DNA from: Anabaena subtropica FACHB-260
GTDB taxonomy: Bacteria > Cyanobacteriota > Cyanobacteriia > Cyanobacteriales > Nostocaceae
Assembly (NCBI RefSeq): GCF_014697105.1
Contig: NZ_JACJRF010000021.1
Span: forward strand, 1 to 64,000
Direction of reading: 5' to 3'
Length of the DNA stretch: 64,000 bases
Each line of letters starts with the position of its first letter. Position 1 is the first letter of the stretch. The notes under the pieces are model-generated. The model worked only from the letters and a program-made list of their open reading frames with translations, made no database searches and had not been told where the DNA came from. The position numbers were made by a program, and so were the translations under genes. Positions 44,871 through 52,739 of this stretch are shown here, piece after piece.

Positions 44871-46769
44871 GTGACTGTGAGCCTGCCTTCCCCGACTAGT
44901 CTCTCACAAACAGAGAAACATACTCATCCTGCCAGTTCAGCATCGCCAGTTGTGGAACCCAAGCGGGTGACTGGCGGCTTTGCGCTACTTGACAGCCTGC
45001 TGCGCCACGGTGTTGAGCATATCTTTGGTTATCCTGGTGGGGCAATCCTACCAATTTACGATGATCTGTATAAGGTGGAAGCAACTGGCGGTATTAAGCA
45101 TATTCTAGTGAGGCACGAACAAGGAGCAGCCCATGCTGCTGATGGTTATGCTCGTGCAACTGGAAAAGTAGGTGTATGCTTTGGTACTTCAGGCCCTGGA
45201 GCAACTAATTTGGTGACTGGTATCGCTACAGCCTACATGGATTCCATTCCGATGGTAATTGTCACTGGGCAAGTACCTCGAAAAATGATCGGTACAGATG
45301 CGTTCCAAGAAACTGATATCTACGGCATTACTCTACCCATCGTCAAGCACTCCTACGTAGTGCGTGACCCCCAAGACATGGCGCAAATTGTGGCAGAAGC
45401 GTTCCACATTGCCAGCACAGGCCGTCCAGGGCCAGTATTGATTGATGTGCCGAAAGATGTGGCTTTTGAAGAATTTGACTATGTACCTGTAGAACCAGGT
45501 TCGGTCAAGTTACGTGGATATCGCCCCACTGTTAAGGGAAATCCACGTCAGATTAATGCAGCAATTGAGTTAATTCGGGAAAGTCGTCGTCCTTTACTAT
45601 ATATCGGTGGAGGTGCGATCGCCTCTGGCGCTCATGCAGAAATTCAGGAACTCGCTGAGTTATTCAATATTCCCGTCACCACAACCTTGATGGGTATCGG
45701 TGCTTTTGATGAACATCATCCCCTGTCTCTGGGAATGTTGGGAATGCACGGTACAGCCTACGCTAACTTTGCTGTGAGTGATTGTGATTTGTTAATATGC
45801 GTCGGTGCTAGGTTTGATGACCGCGTGACTGGCAAATTAGATGAATTCGCCTCTCACGCCAAAGTTATTCACATCGACATCGACCCCGCCGAGGTTGGTA
45901 AAAACCGCATTCCGGAAGTACCCATCGTTGGTGATGTGCGGAAAGTACTAATTGACTTGTTGCGTCGTTGCAAACAAACAGGTGCAAAAAATACACCAAA
46001 TCAAAACGAAGAATGGCTCAACTTAATTAACCGTTGGCGGGAAGATTATCCCTTAGTGGTTCCCCAACATCCAGACAGCATTCCCCCGCAAGAGGTGATT
46101 GTGGAAGTTGGTAGCCAAGCACCCCACGCCTTCTACACTACCGATGTTGGTCAACATCAAATGTGGGCAGCTCAATTCCTCAAGAATGGCCCCCGCCGTT
46201 GGATTTCCAGCGCAGGTTTGGGGACAATGGGTTTTGGGCTACCTGCGGCAATTGGTGCTAAAGTGGCATTCCCAGAGGAACAAGTCATCTGTATTAGTGG
46301 TGATGCGAGTTTCCAAATGTGTTTACAAGAACTGGGTACAGCAGCACAATATGGAATCAATGTCAAGACCGTAATTTTGAATAACGGCTGGCAAGGGATG
46401 GTACGCCAATGGCAGCAAGCCTTCCACGGGGAACGCTACTCCTGCTCAAATATGGAAGTAGGGATGCCTGATATTGAATTATTGGCACAAGCCTACGGCA
46501 TCAAGGGTATTGTAGTTACAAAGCGGGAGCAATTAAAAGATGCGATCGCTCAAATGTTAGCCCATGAGGGCCCAGTAATTTTGGATGTCCGCGTTACTAA
46601 AGACGAGAACTGCTATCCTATGGTAGCTCCTGGTAAGAGTAATGCTCAGATGATTGGTTTGCCTAAGCAACCACCAAAGACCAGTGTCGAACCAGTTTAT
46701 TGCAGCCATTGTGGTACATCAAATTCCCCTAATCATAATTTCTGTTCTGAATGCGGGACTAAGTTGTAA
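44871..46769 (+). CDS. ilvB: Acetolactate synthase large subunit with C-terminal zinc ribbon
   Basis: 632 residues from the GTG at 44871, preceded by TGAGG; a TTG two codons earlier is also possible. It is the ThDP-, FAD- and Mg-dependent catalytic subunit that condenses pyruvate for valine, leucine and isoleucine synthesis. Features: [11 protein letters not shown], the activating Glu in [31 protein letters not shown] (FAD) and the ThDP GDA...NN motif (GDASFQM...ILNNGWQGM). The last about 22 residues form CxxC-x10-CxxC (C611 onward), a zinc ribbon not present in standard IlvB. No small subunit gene (ilvN/ilvH) is adjacent, which is usual in cyanobacteria. An end-of-gene hairpin follows. Confidence 0.95.
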   Translation: MTVSLPSPTSLSQTEKHTHPASSASPVVEPKRVTGGFALLDSLLRHGVEHIFGYPGGAILPIYDDLYKVEATGGIKHILVRHEQGAAHAADGYARATGKVGVCFGTSGPGATNLVTGIATAYMDSIPMVIVTGQVPRKMIGTDAFQETDIYGITLPIVKHSYVVRDPQDMAQIVAEAFHIASTGRPGPVLIDVPKDVAFEEFDYVPVEPGSVKLRGYRPTVKGNPRQINAAIELIRESRRPLLYIGGGAIASGAHAEIQELAELFNIPVTTTLMGIGAFDEHHPLSLGMLGMHGTAYANFAVSDCDLLICVGARFDDRVTGKLDEFASHAKVIHIDIDPAEVGKNRIPEVPIVGDVRKVLIDLLRRCKQTGAKNTPNQNEEWLNLINRWREDYPLVVPQHPDSIPPQEVIVEVGSQAPHAFYTTDVGQHQMWAAQFLKNGPRRWISSAGLGTMGFGLPAAIGAKVAFPEEQVICISGDASFQMCLQELGTAAQYGINVKTVILNNGWQGMVRQWQQAFHGERYSCSNMEVGMPDIELLAQAYGIKGIVVTKREQLKDAIAQMLAHEGPVILDVRVTKDENCYPMVAPGKSNAQMIGLPKQPPKTSVEPVYCSHCGTSNSPNHNFCSECGTKL

Positions 46770-46800
46770 TTAGTTTTGATTTACATAAATAATTTTGATG

Positions 46801-46844
46801 ACGCAGGGTGCATAATACTCTGCGTTTTTTCTTTAAACGCAGAG
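46801..46844. terminator. Overlapping hairpins after ilvB, convergent side
   Basis: ACGCAG (46801-46806) pairs with CTGCGT (46820-46825) followed by TTTTTT, a terminator for ilvB. CTCTGCGTTT (46818-46827) also pairs perfectly with AAACGCAGAG (46835-46844), a hairpin that would suit the opposite gene. The two share bases and exclude each other. Confidence 0.75.
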
Positions 46845-46864
46845 TCTCTGCAAAGTTATTCAAT

Positions 46865-49048
46865 TCAACTACGACTACGAAAACCTTGTTGTCCATTCAC
46901 TGGATCAAAAAGTACATCATATCTATCGAAAAATGCAATTCCACTATTCACAATGATAGGTTGCTCTAGTTGTCTCAAGACATTGATGTTCCAAATATTA
47001 AACCCGTCCCTGTTTCCTGGGGCGAGGCTGTAGTCCAATATCCGAGGAATAGATAACTTGAGAGTATTATTTGGGCCTAATCTTCCTGGCTTGAGTTTAC
47101 CCATGAGAGGGGCAGACTTAAAATCAATAAAACTACTGCTTACGCTTGTATCCATTACCATTCTGGCATTACAGGTATTTTTCATCGAACTACCAGCGAT
47201 AGTTAAACAAACTCCATTGAGTCTAGAGTCCCATCTGTTGCCAGGTATACTATCAATTACAGGTTGTTGATTCAGGGCGGCGATATTGAAACCTCCTCGA
47301 TTCTGTGGTGTTAAACCTAGAATCAGCCTACTGTTGTTACTACCGCGATCGCCTGTCACTATAAATCCGTTACTTAAATTTCCTGGGAGTTTTCTTAAAG
47401 GGTTGTAAGGAAGTGTCCGTTCCGAATAATTGACGCCAATAATACCAGAGAATGGTGTATTCGTTTTGGCAGAACAGTTAGGTTTTTGGGGAATACATTG
47501 GCGGCTGGTGACAACTTGTACCGGAACTGGTTCTTCAGTTGCAATCAAACCAATCCTGACATTGGCGTAAACTATCTCGCCTTCAATCCTAGTACCATCA
47601 CTTAAGACTTCTCTAACTACTTGACCAGTTCTGTTAATAGGGGCATTGCCTAAAAATTCTCTAGGCACTCGCAGCCCCGCAGAGCCTGTATCCACAAGAA
47701 CACGTCTTGGTTGACCGTTAGCCACAGCTACTTCGAGAAAATAACCGCGCTGGCGTTGACCGACAGAACCTCTTGGATACAAAGGGACTGATATGGTATC
47801 AAAACTAGGTTTTCGGGCTGTGACTTGAGAAGTATCACGTCTAGCCAGATTGGGAAACAGTTGTTGAAAGGCTGTCTGTCGTTGCGCCACTGGTTCTGGT
47901 GCATAGTCCCACAGGCTCTCGTAGTAGAAAAAGACTGCACCTAAACCACGTCCTTGAGCCGCCCTTACTTGCGACTGAATTTGTGACATGGAAACTTGGC
48001 GATTTCTCAAGCCAGTCATAATACCTATACCAGTAGGTATTAATTGTTGTGTTTCGATAATTTCTGGACGCGTAATTTGAGTGCTAAAACTTTCCAAATC
48101 ATTCCGGTAAACCTGGACTACTAACTCGTCTACAACACCCAATCGCACCCAGTTGAGCCAGTCTTGTAACTGAAGTTTGTATGCAAAATCATAGTAATTG
48201 GGAGAAACTGCAAAAATTGCGTTAGGCTTTCTTGCTTTCACAGCTTGGTTGAGTTGCACCATGAAAGCTGTGATTTTATCTGCTCGCCATTTTATCCATG
48301 CTTGAGCTTGAGGATTCGGTGGCGGTGGACTTCCAGTTTCTTGTGTGTATAAGTTAATTGTGTATTTGTCATAACCAAAATCAACCGGCAAACTCATGTG
48401 GTCATCAAATTGAATCCCATCAGCGTTGTATTTGGTAATGATTTCTACTACAAGATCAGTAATAAACTGTTGCACTTCTGGGTGGAAAGGATTTAACCAG
48501 GCGACTTCACCAGCCGCAGAAATTGAAGTTTGGGTTCCATCCTGCTTTTGCGTGAGCCAATTTGGATGCTCTGATGCTAATTCTGAAGTTAGGGGAGCCA
48601 TGAAACCAAACTCAAACCAAGGTATCGCCAGTAAACCTTGACTACGAGCTTGACTAATGATGTCTGCAATTACATCTTGTCCCTCTGTACCTTTGAAGAA
48701 ATAAGGGATACCCATTCTTTGGGTGACGGCACTAGGAAATTTGGCATAGCCATCATTCCAAACCACCGGATAAACTGTGTTAAAGTTTAACCGCCGCAAT
48801 TGAGTAAGTGTTTCCTGTACTTTAGTGCGATTTCTGAGAATGTTAAAATCATTATTGGTCAGCCAAACTCCCCGAATTTCTTGACGTGGTGACTGGGGTA
48901 GTTGAGCAGTTACCGGAGTTAGGTTCTGTAGTAGTAGTACTGTAGCAAATGATAGTGTAAATAAGATTGGTAAGAGTCGCTTGATTGACCACCAACCTTG
49001 AAGAACAAAAAGCACTTTTTTTGGTATGGAGAATAAGTTAGTTAACAT
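46865..49048 (-). CDS. Glycosidase (GHL10/DUF187)-aspartyl protease-like fusion, exported
   Basis: 727 residues in one uninterrupted frame. A signal/anchor helix lies at about 25-48. Residues about 55-400 match the GHL10 (DUF187, YddW-like) barrel: EIRGVWLTNNDFNIL, DGIQFDDHMSLP, AVSPNYYDFAY and FFYYESLWDY. These are family traits of putative cell-wall or exopolysaccharide hydrolases. Residues about 435-727 form a second domain with VLVDTGSAGLRV (Asp453) and, 180 residues later, MVMDTSVSSSF (Asp633), then FFDRYDVLFDPVNGQQGFR, the ending of pepsin-like folds and of DUF3443-like proteins. It thus looks bilobal with two D-T-G/S motifs. I know of no described protein with this pairing. Its location is probably periplasm or outer surface. 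Confidence 0.8.
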   Translation of the reverse strand: MLTNLFSIPKKVLFVLQGWWSIKRLLPILFTLSFATVLLLQNLTPVTAQLPQSPRQEIRGVWLTNNDFNILRNRTKVQETLTQLRRLNFNTVYPVVWNDGYAKFPSAVTQRMGIPYFFKGTEGQDVIADIISQARSQGLLAIPWFEFGFMAPLTSELASEHPNWLTQKQDGTQTSISAAGEVAWLNPFHPEVQQFITDLVVEIITKYNADGIQFDDHMSLPVDFGYDKYTINLYTQETGSPPPPNPQAQAWIKWRADKITAFMVQLNQAVKARKPNAIFAVSPNYYDFAYKLQLQDWLNWVRLGVVDELVVQVYRNDLESFSTQITRPEIIETQQLIPTGIGIMTGLRNRQVSMSQIQSQVRAAQGRGLGAVFFYYESLWDYAPEPVAQRQTAFQQLFPNLARRDTSQVTARKPSFDTISVPLYPRGSVGQRQRGYFLEVAVANGQPRRVLVDTGSAGLRVPREFLGNAPINRTGQVVREVLSDGTRIEGEIVYANVRIGLIATEEPVPVQVVTSRQCIPQKPNCSAKTNTPFSGIIGVNYSERTLPYNPLRKLPGNLSNGFIVTGDRGSNNSRLILGLTPQNRGGFNIAALNQQPVIDSIPGNRWDSRLNGVCLTIAGSSMKNTCNARMVMDTSVSSSFIDFKSAPLMGKLKPGRLGPNNTLKLSIPRILDYSLAPGNRDGFNIWNINVLRQLEQPIIVNSGIAFFDRYDVLFDPVNGQQGFRSRS

Positions 49049-49243
49049 TACAGGCTCAAGATTGATGCTTAATAAATGAGCTTAATTGAGAGGATTGAAT
49101 TCAAGGCAACATTACATAGTTTGTAGTCAGGACTAGAGTCCTCAGTACGAACTTGACGCAAATAATGGCTATGTAGTGCCAAATCAGAATTTTAGCTGGG
49201 ACGGTATACTACTGTTCTAAGATTTAAGCTAGTCAACCTTTTT

Positions 49244-50686
49244 ATGGCTTTAGTGATTGCTGGGGAACGTAGTGGGGTGGGCAAGACAACAGTTACGCTC
49301 ACCCTTTTAGCATCTTTATGTCGGCGCAATGCTACAGTGCAGTCTTTCAAAGTTGGGCCAGACTACATTGACCCGATGTTTCACACTTATGTTACTGGTC
49401 GTGATTGCCGCAATTTAGACTCAGTATTGACTTCGGAAGCTTACGTCCAGCAATGTTTTGCTCGTTATTCCCAAGAGAGTGAATATGCTCTGGTTGAGGG
49501 AGTCATGGGGTTGTTTGATGGAATTGGCAGGGGGCAGGGGACAGGGAGCAGGGAGAATAATTTTATAACTCCCCATTCAGGAAAAAGCACTGATTTTGCT
49601 AGTACTGCTCATGTGGCGCGGCTTTTAGATTTACCTGTGGTTTTGGTGATTGATTGTAGCCGCTTGTCTGGTTCTGTGGCGGCGATCGCTCACGGTTATC
49701 GTTCCTTTGACCCCAGAATTAAAATGGCTGGGGTAGTGTTAAATCGTGTGGGCAGCGATCGCCATCTCTCTCTTCTGAAGAATTCTCTTCAAGACTTGCA
49801 ATTACCTATACTTGGTGTATTACGTCGTCAAGATGACATTACAATTCCTGATCGCCATCTAGGTTTAATCCCAACTGCCGAACTACCAGAATTAGATGCT
49901 GTAATTAATCGCCTCGCTGATTTAGGTGATACCTGCTTCGATTGGCAAAGTTTATTACCCTTGTTAAAAACAGAGGAGCAGGAGAGAGGAACTTACAGAA
50001 GGATTTCCCCTTTTCCCCCTGCCCCCTACCCTACTCCCCTCAAAATCGCCGTAGCCCGCGATCGCGCTTTTAATTTTTATTACCAAGACAATCTCGATTT
50101 GTTACAAGAGTTGGGTGCAGAAGTGGTGTTCTGGAGTCCTTTAGCACATGGGGAACTACCATCTGGTGTGCGGGGGTTGTATTTTGGTGGCGGTTTTCCA
50201 GAGGTTTTCGCCCAGCAACTAGCCGAAAACAGCAGCGCTCGTGATGCTGTGAAACAAGCTATCCTCGCAGGAATGCCCACAATTGCTGAGTGTGGGGGAT
50301 TAATGTATTTGTGTGAGGAAATCGTTGATTTTGACGGTAAAGCTTGGCCGATGGTGGGAGTATTACCTACATCTGCGGCTATGGGTGGACGTTTAACTTT
50401 AGGATATCGTCGTGCTGTAGCCTTGCAAGATAGCCTATTAATGAATGCAAGTAGAAATATCTACGGACATGAGTTTCATCGCTCACGGTTGATTGCAGCA
50501 CCCACTCAGCCCTTATTTGAAACTTACCGCTATGACTGTCCAGAAAATATGGGCTGTGAAGGATGGGGGTTACCGCAAAATATCCACGCCTCTTATATTC
50601 ATCTTCATTGGGGAGAGAGTGTAGAAATTCCTCGCCAGTTTATTCAGAGATGCGCCTGTGTCTGGAAAACCACTAACGCTATTTAG
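49244..50686 (+). CDS. cbiA: Cobyrinate a,c-diamide synthase
   Basis: 480 residues. It amidates the a and c carboxylates of cobyrinic acid with glutamine and ATP in cobalamin synthesis. The N-terminal P-loop domain starts VIAGERSGVGKTTV and continues with KVGPDYIDPMFH, NLDSVLT and VEGVMGLFDG; the C-terminal glutaminase domain has YFGGGFPEVFA, the nucleophile Cys in IAECGGLMYL, MGGRLTLGYR and GHEFHRS. Two inserts do not look like the family: residues about 95-115 and about 245-268, both encoded by G/C-rich low-complexity DNA resembling intergenic filler. The cobD gene follows at 51579, after hup. Confidence 0.93.
   Translation: MALVIAGERSGVGKTTVTLTLLASLCRRNATVQSFKVGPDYIDPMFHTYVTGRDCRNLDSVLTSEAYVQQCFARYSQESEYALVEGVMGLFDGIGRGQGTGSRENNFITPHSGKSTDFASTAHVARLLDLPVVLVIDCSRLSGSVAAIAHGYRSFDPRIKMAGVVLNRVGSDRHLSLLKNSLQDLQLPILGVLRRQDDITIPDRHLGLIPTAELPELDAVINRLADLGDTCFDWQSLLPLLKTEEQERGTYRRISPFPPAPYPTPLKIAVARDRAFNFYYQDNLDLLQELGAEVVFWSPLAHGELPSGVRGLYFGGGFPEVFAQQLAENSSARDAVKQAILAGMPTIAECGGLMYLCEEIVDFDGKAWPMVGVLPTSAAMGGRLTLGYRRAVALQDSLLMNASRNIYGHEFHRSRLIAAPTQPLFETYRYDCPENMGCEGWGLPQNIHASYIHLHWGESVEIPRQFIQRCACVWKTTNAI
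49526..49555. repeat. G-rich intergenic-type repeat inside cbiA
   Basis: GGCAGGGGGCAGGGGACAGG and continuation at 49526-49555. The inverse (C-rich) form lies in the same gene at 50005-50040. Similar stretches occur between genes at 38458. Confidence 0.6.
50005..50040. repeat. C-rich intergenic-type repeat inside cbiA
   Basis: A run of CCCCTTTTCCCCCTGCCCCC followed by TACCCTACTCCCCT, the opposite orientation of the G-rich stretch at 49526, encoding a Pro-rich insert. Confidence 0.6.
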
Positions 50687-51267
50687 TACATATGCACTAA
50701 AAATATATGACAACTTGACTTGGCGATCGCCAAGTAACCCCTACGATACTCAACAAAAGTTGAATTTGTTAATAGAACTTAATATTCGCTAGTTGAGCCA
50801 ACTCAGATGTTGTACCAATTCCCCCAAAAAAAGCAACTGATTTAAACCCGGAAACTTAGAGCAAGTCTAGCTTTCTGCAATTTTGAATTTTGTAGACTTG
50901 CCTTCTGGAAGGGTATTTTGAATTTTAAATTGATAGTACTTGCTATGTTGTTTTAGTCTGAGTTACCCTCGCTATAAGGGGATTTACTAAGTATTTTTTC
51001 CTACTTTTGGAGTGGTTTTGAGTGCAACAATGACCCAAAAAATAAAAAAAAAGCCGAAATCCATATAAATTAATGGTTTCATCTATCCACTTCTGGCTAC
51101 AACACCTTAGAATGATTCATTGAAAAGTAGAGCCGATGGGATGTACAGGCATTTTGGGTATATATACTCCCAAAGGATGACTTTTGTATCCCACCAAACA
51201 GAGTTTCAGTCAAGATGCAACAAGGTGCATGGGTGCTGAATCTCAAGTAAACATTAAGGAGTTCCAA
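50687..51267. promoter_or_regulatory. Long upstream region of hup with leader hairpin
   Basis: About 580 bases with no gene. Near the right end TTTGGG (51153-51158) and CCCAAA (51169-51174) enclose TATATATA, a plausible leader hairpin about 95 bases before hup. A-rich tracts (51035-51055) are frequent. No clear promoter boxes were assigned. Confidence 0.4.
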
Positions 51268-51552
51268 ATGAACAAAGGTGAATTGGTTGATGCCGTAGCT
51301 GAAAAGGCTAGTGTTACGAAAAAACAAGCTGATGCTGTCTTGACAGCAGCTTTGGAAACGATTATTGAAGCTGTCTCCTCTGGCGATAAAGTAACGTTGG
51401 TGGGATTTGGCTCCTTTGAGTCACGAGAACGTAAAGCTCGTGAAGGTCGTAACCCCAAAACTAACGAAAAGATGGAAATTCCGGCGACAAGAGTTCCTGC
51501 ATTCTCTGCTGGTAAGTTGTTTAGAGAAAAAGTAGCACCCCCAAAAGAGTAG
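51268..51552 (+). CDS. hup: DNA-binding protein HU
   Basis: 94 residues from the ATG at 51268, which has AAGGAG (51256-51261) seven bases upstream and matches the universal HU start MNKGELVDAVAEKA; the frame is open further upstream but not conserved. It is a nucleoid-associated protein, active as a dimer that bends DNA. The helix pair KKQADAVLTAALETI and the signature VTLVGFGSFE, then RKAREGRNPKTNEKMEIPATRVPAF with the Pro-tipped DNA-embracing arm, are complete. cobD begins 26 bases after the stop, so the two may share a transcript. In Anabaena HU is required for heterocyst differentiation; that role is knowledge of the genus, not shown here. Confidence 0.96.
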   Translation: MNKGELVDAVAEKASVTKKQADAVLTAALETIIEAVSSGDKVTLVGFGSFESRERKAREGRNPKTNEKMEIPATRVPAFSAGKLFREKVAPPKE

Positions 51553-51578
51553 GTTTTACTGTTAGGAACCTGAATTTG

Positions 51579-52685
51579 ATGCGGCAACCAGATCACGGGG
51601 GAAATTTAGCTTGGGCAGCAGCATTAGCTGGCTGCTATGCGGATGCTATTGTGGATTTTTCTGCTAGCATCAGCCCGTTGGGGCCGCCTCAAAGCGCGAT
51701 CGCTGCTATTCAGTCACAAATTAGTAATCTCAGGCACTATCCAGATCCTGATTACGGTGAACTGAGACTGGCTCTAGGTCATTTCCATCAATTACCTTTA
51801 GAGTGGATTCTGCCGGGCAATGGTTCAGCAGAATTACTTACTCTCGCAGGTAGGGAATTAGCAGAATTAGCCGCAACAATTTTAATCACTCCAGCCTTTG
51901 GCGATTACTACCGAACCTTGAGGGCGTACCACGCTAAAGTACTGGAGTTTCCCCTTCTTAGTGCTGAGGAACGAGTGTTGAGAAACGAGTGTAAGTTACA
52001 GCAAATACTCAAAACTCAGCACTCTCCACTCATTACTAATTACGCTTTATTACTGAACAATCCCCACAACCCTACAGGAAAGCTATTTACACGCGAGGAA
52101 ATTTTGCCTTTATTGGCACAGTTTGCTTTGGTGGTGGTGGATGAAGCATTTATGGATTTTGTTCCTCCTGAGGAGGAACAAAGCCTAATTCCATTAGTTC
52201 AAGAATATTCCAACCTAGTGGTATTGCGATCGCTGACAAAATTTTACAGTCTACCCGGACTGAGATTAGGATATGCGATCGCTCACCCAGACCGTCTGCA
52301 AAAATGGCAATTGTGGCGTGACCCCTGGCCTGTCAATACCTTGGCGGCAGCTGCGGCAGTAGCTGCCCTGGAAGACCGGGAATTTCAAGCACAAACTTGG
52401 CAATGGCTACCGCCTGCACGAGGGCAACTATTCCAGGGACTAACCTCTATCCCAGGATTACAACCCCATGCCAGTGCTGCTAACTTCTTATTAGTGAAAA
52501 CACAACAATCGAGTGTGCAGTTACAGCAACAATTACTCCAGCAACACCAGATTTTAATTCGTGATTGTCTGAGTTTTAAAGAACTAGGCGATCGTTTTTT
52601 CCGAGTAGCCGTCCGTTCCCACTCTGATAATCAACGCCTAATAACAGCACTGAGCGCAATAGTCAAGAACTCTGTTGATACTTGA
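51579..52685 (+). CDS. cobD: Threonine-phosphate decarboxylase (CobD)
   Basis: 368 residues from the ATG at 51579 (AGGAA ten bases upstream; a TTG precedes it by one codon). It is a PLP enzyme of the histidinol-phosphate aminotransferase fold that decarboxylates L-threonine phosphate to aminopropanol phosphate for the cobalamin nucleotide loop. Markers: DHGGNLAWAA and DFSASISPLG near the start, LPGNGSAEL, LLNNPHNPTG, VVDEAFMDF and the PLP Lys in SLTKFYSLPGLRLGY (about 221). Residues about 128-152 (ERVLRNECKLQQILKTQHSP) look inserted, with DNA resembling intergenic repeats. It lies close behind hup and near cbiA. Confidence 0.9.
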   Translation: MRQPDHGGNLAWAAALAGCYADAIVDFSASISPLGPPQSAIAAIQSQISNLRHYPDPDYGELRLALGHFHQLPLEWILPGNGSAELLTLAGRELAELAATILITPAFGDYYRTLRAYHAKVLEFPLLSAEERVLRNECKLQQILKTQHSPLITNYALLLNNPHNPTGKLFTREEILPLLAQFALVVVDEAFMDFVPPEEEQSLIPLVQEYSNLVVLRSLTKFYSLPGLRLGYAIAHPDRLQKWQLWRDPWPVNTLAAAAAVAALEDREFQAQTWQWLPPARGQLFQGLTSIPGLQPHASAANFLLVKTQQSSVQLQQQLLQQHQILIRDCLSFKELGDRFFRVAVRSHSDNQRLITALSAIVKNSVDT

Positions 52686-52739
52686 CTATTGACCGTTGAC
52701 TATCGACCACTGACCGATGACCAATGACAATTGATTATG
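52684..52739. repeat. Tandem heptamer array spanning the start of the next gene
   Basis: Eight heptamers in register: GACTATT, GACCGTT, GACTATC, GACCACT, GACCGAT, GACCAAT, GACAATT, GATTATG. The array begins at the cobD stop and runs through the start codon at 52724. Confidence 0.75.

Noticed and set aside
46776-47033. 85-codon plus-strand frame after ilvB
   Set aside because: It runs through the terminator and over the 3' end of the fusion gene; not a plausible gene.
50950-51260. Yfr1- or 6S-like RNA in the hup leader
   Set aside because: No ACTCCTCACAC core or long 6S-like bulged helix was found; only a small hairpin is present.
52684-52739. CRISPR-like regular repeats
   Set aside because: Units are 7 bases, contiguous and without spacers; no cas gene is present.
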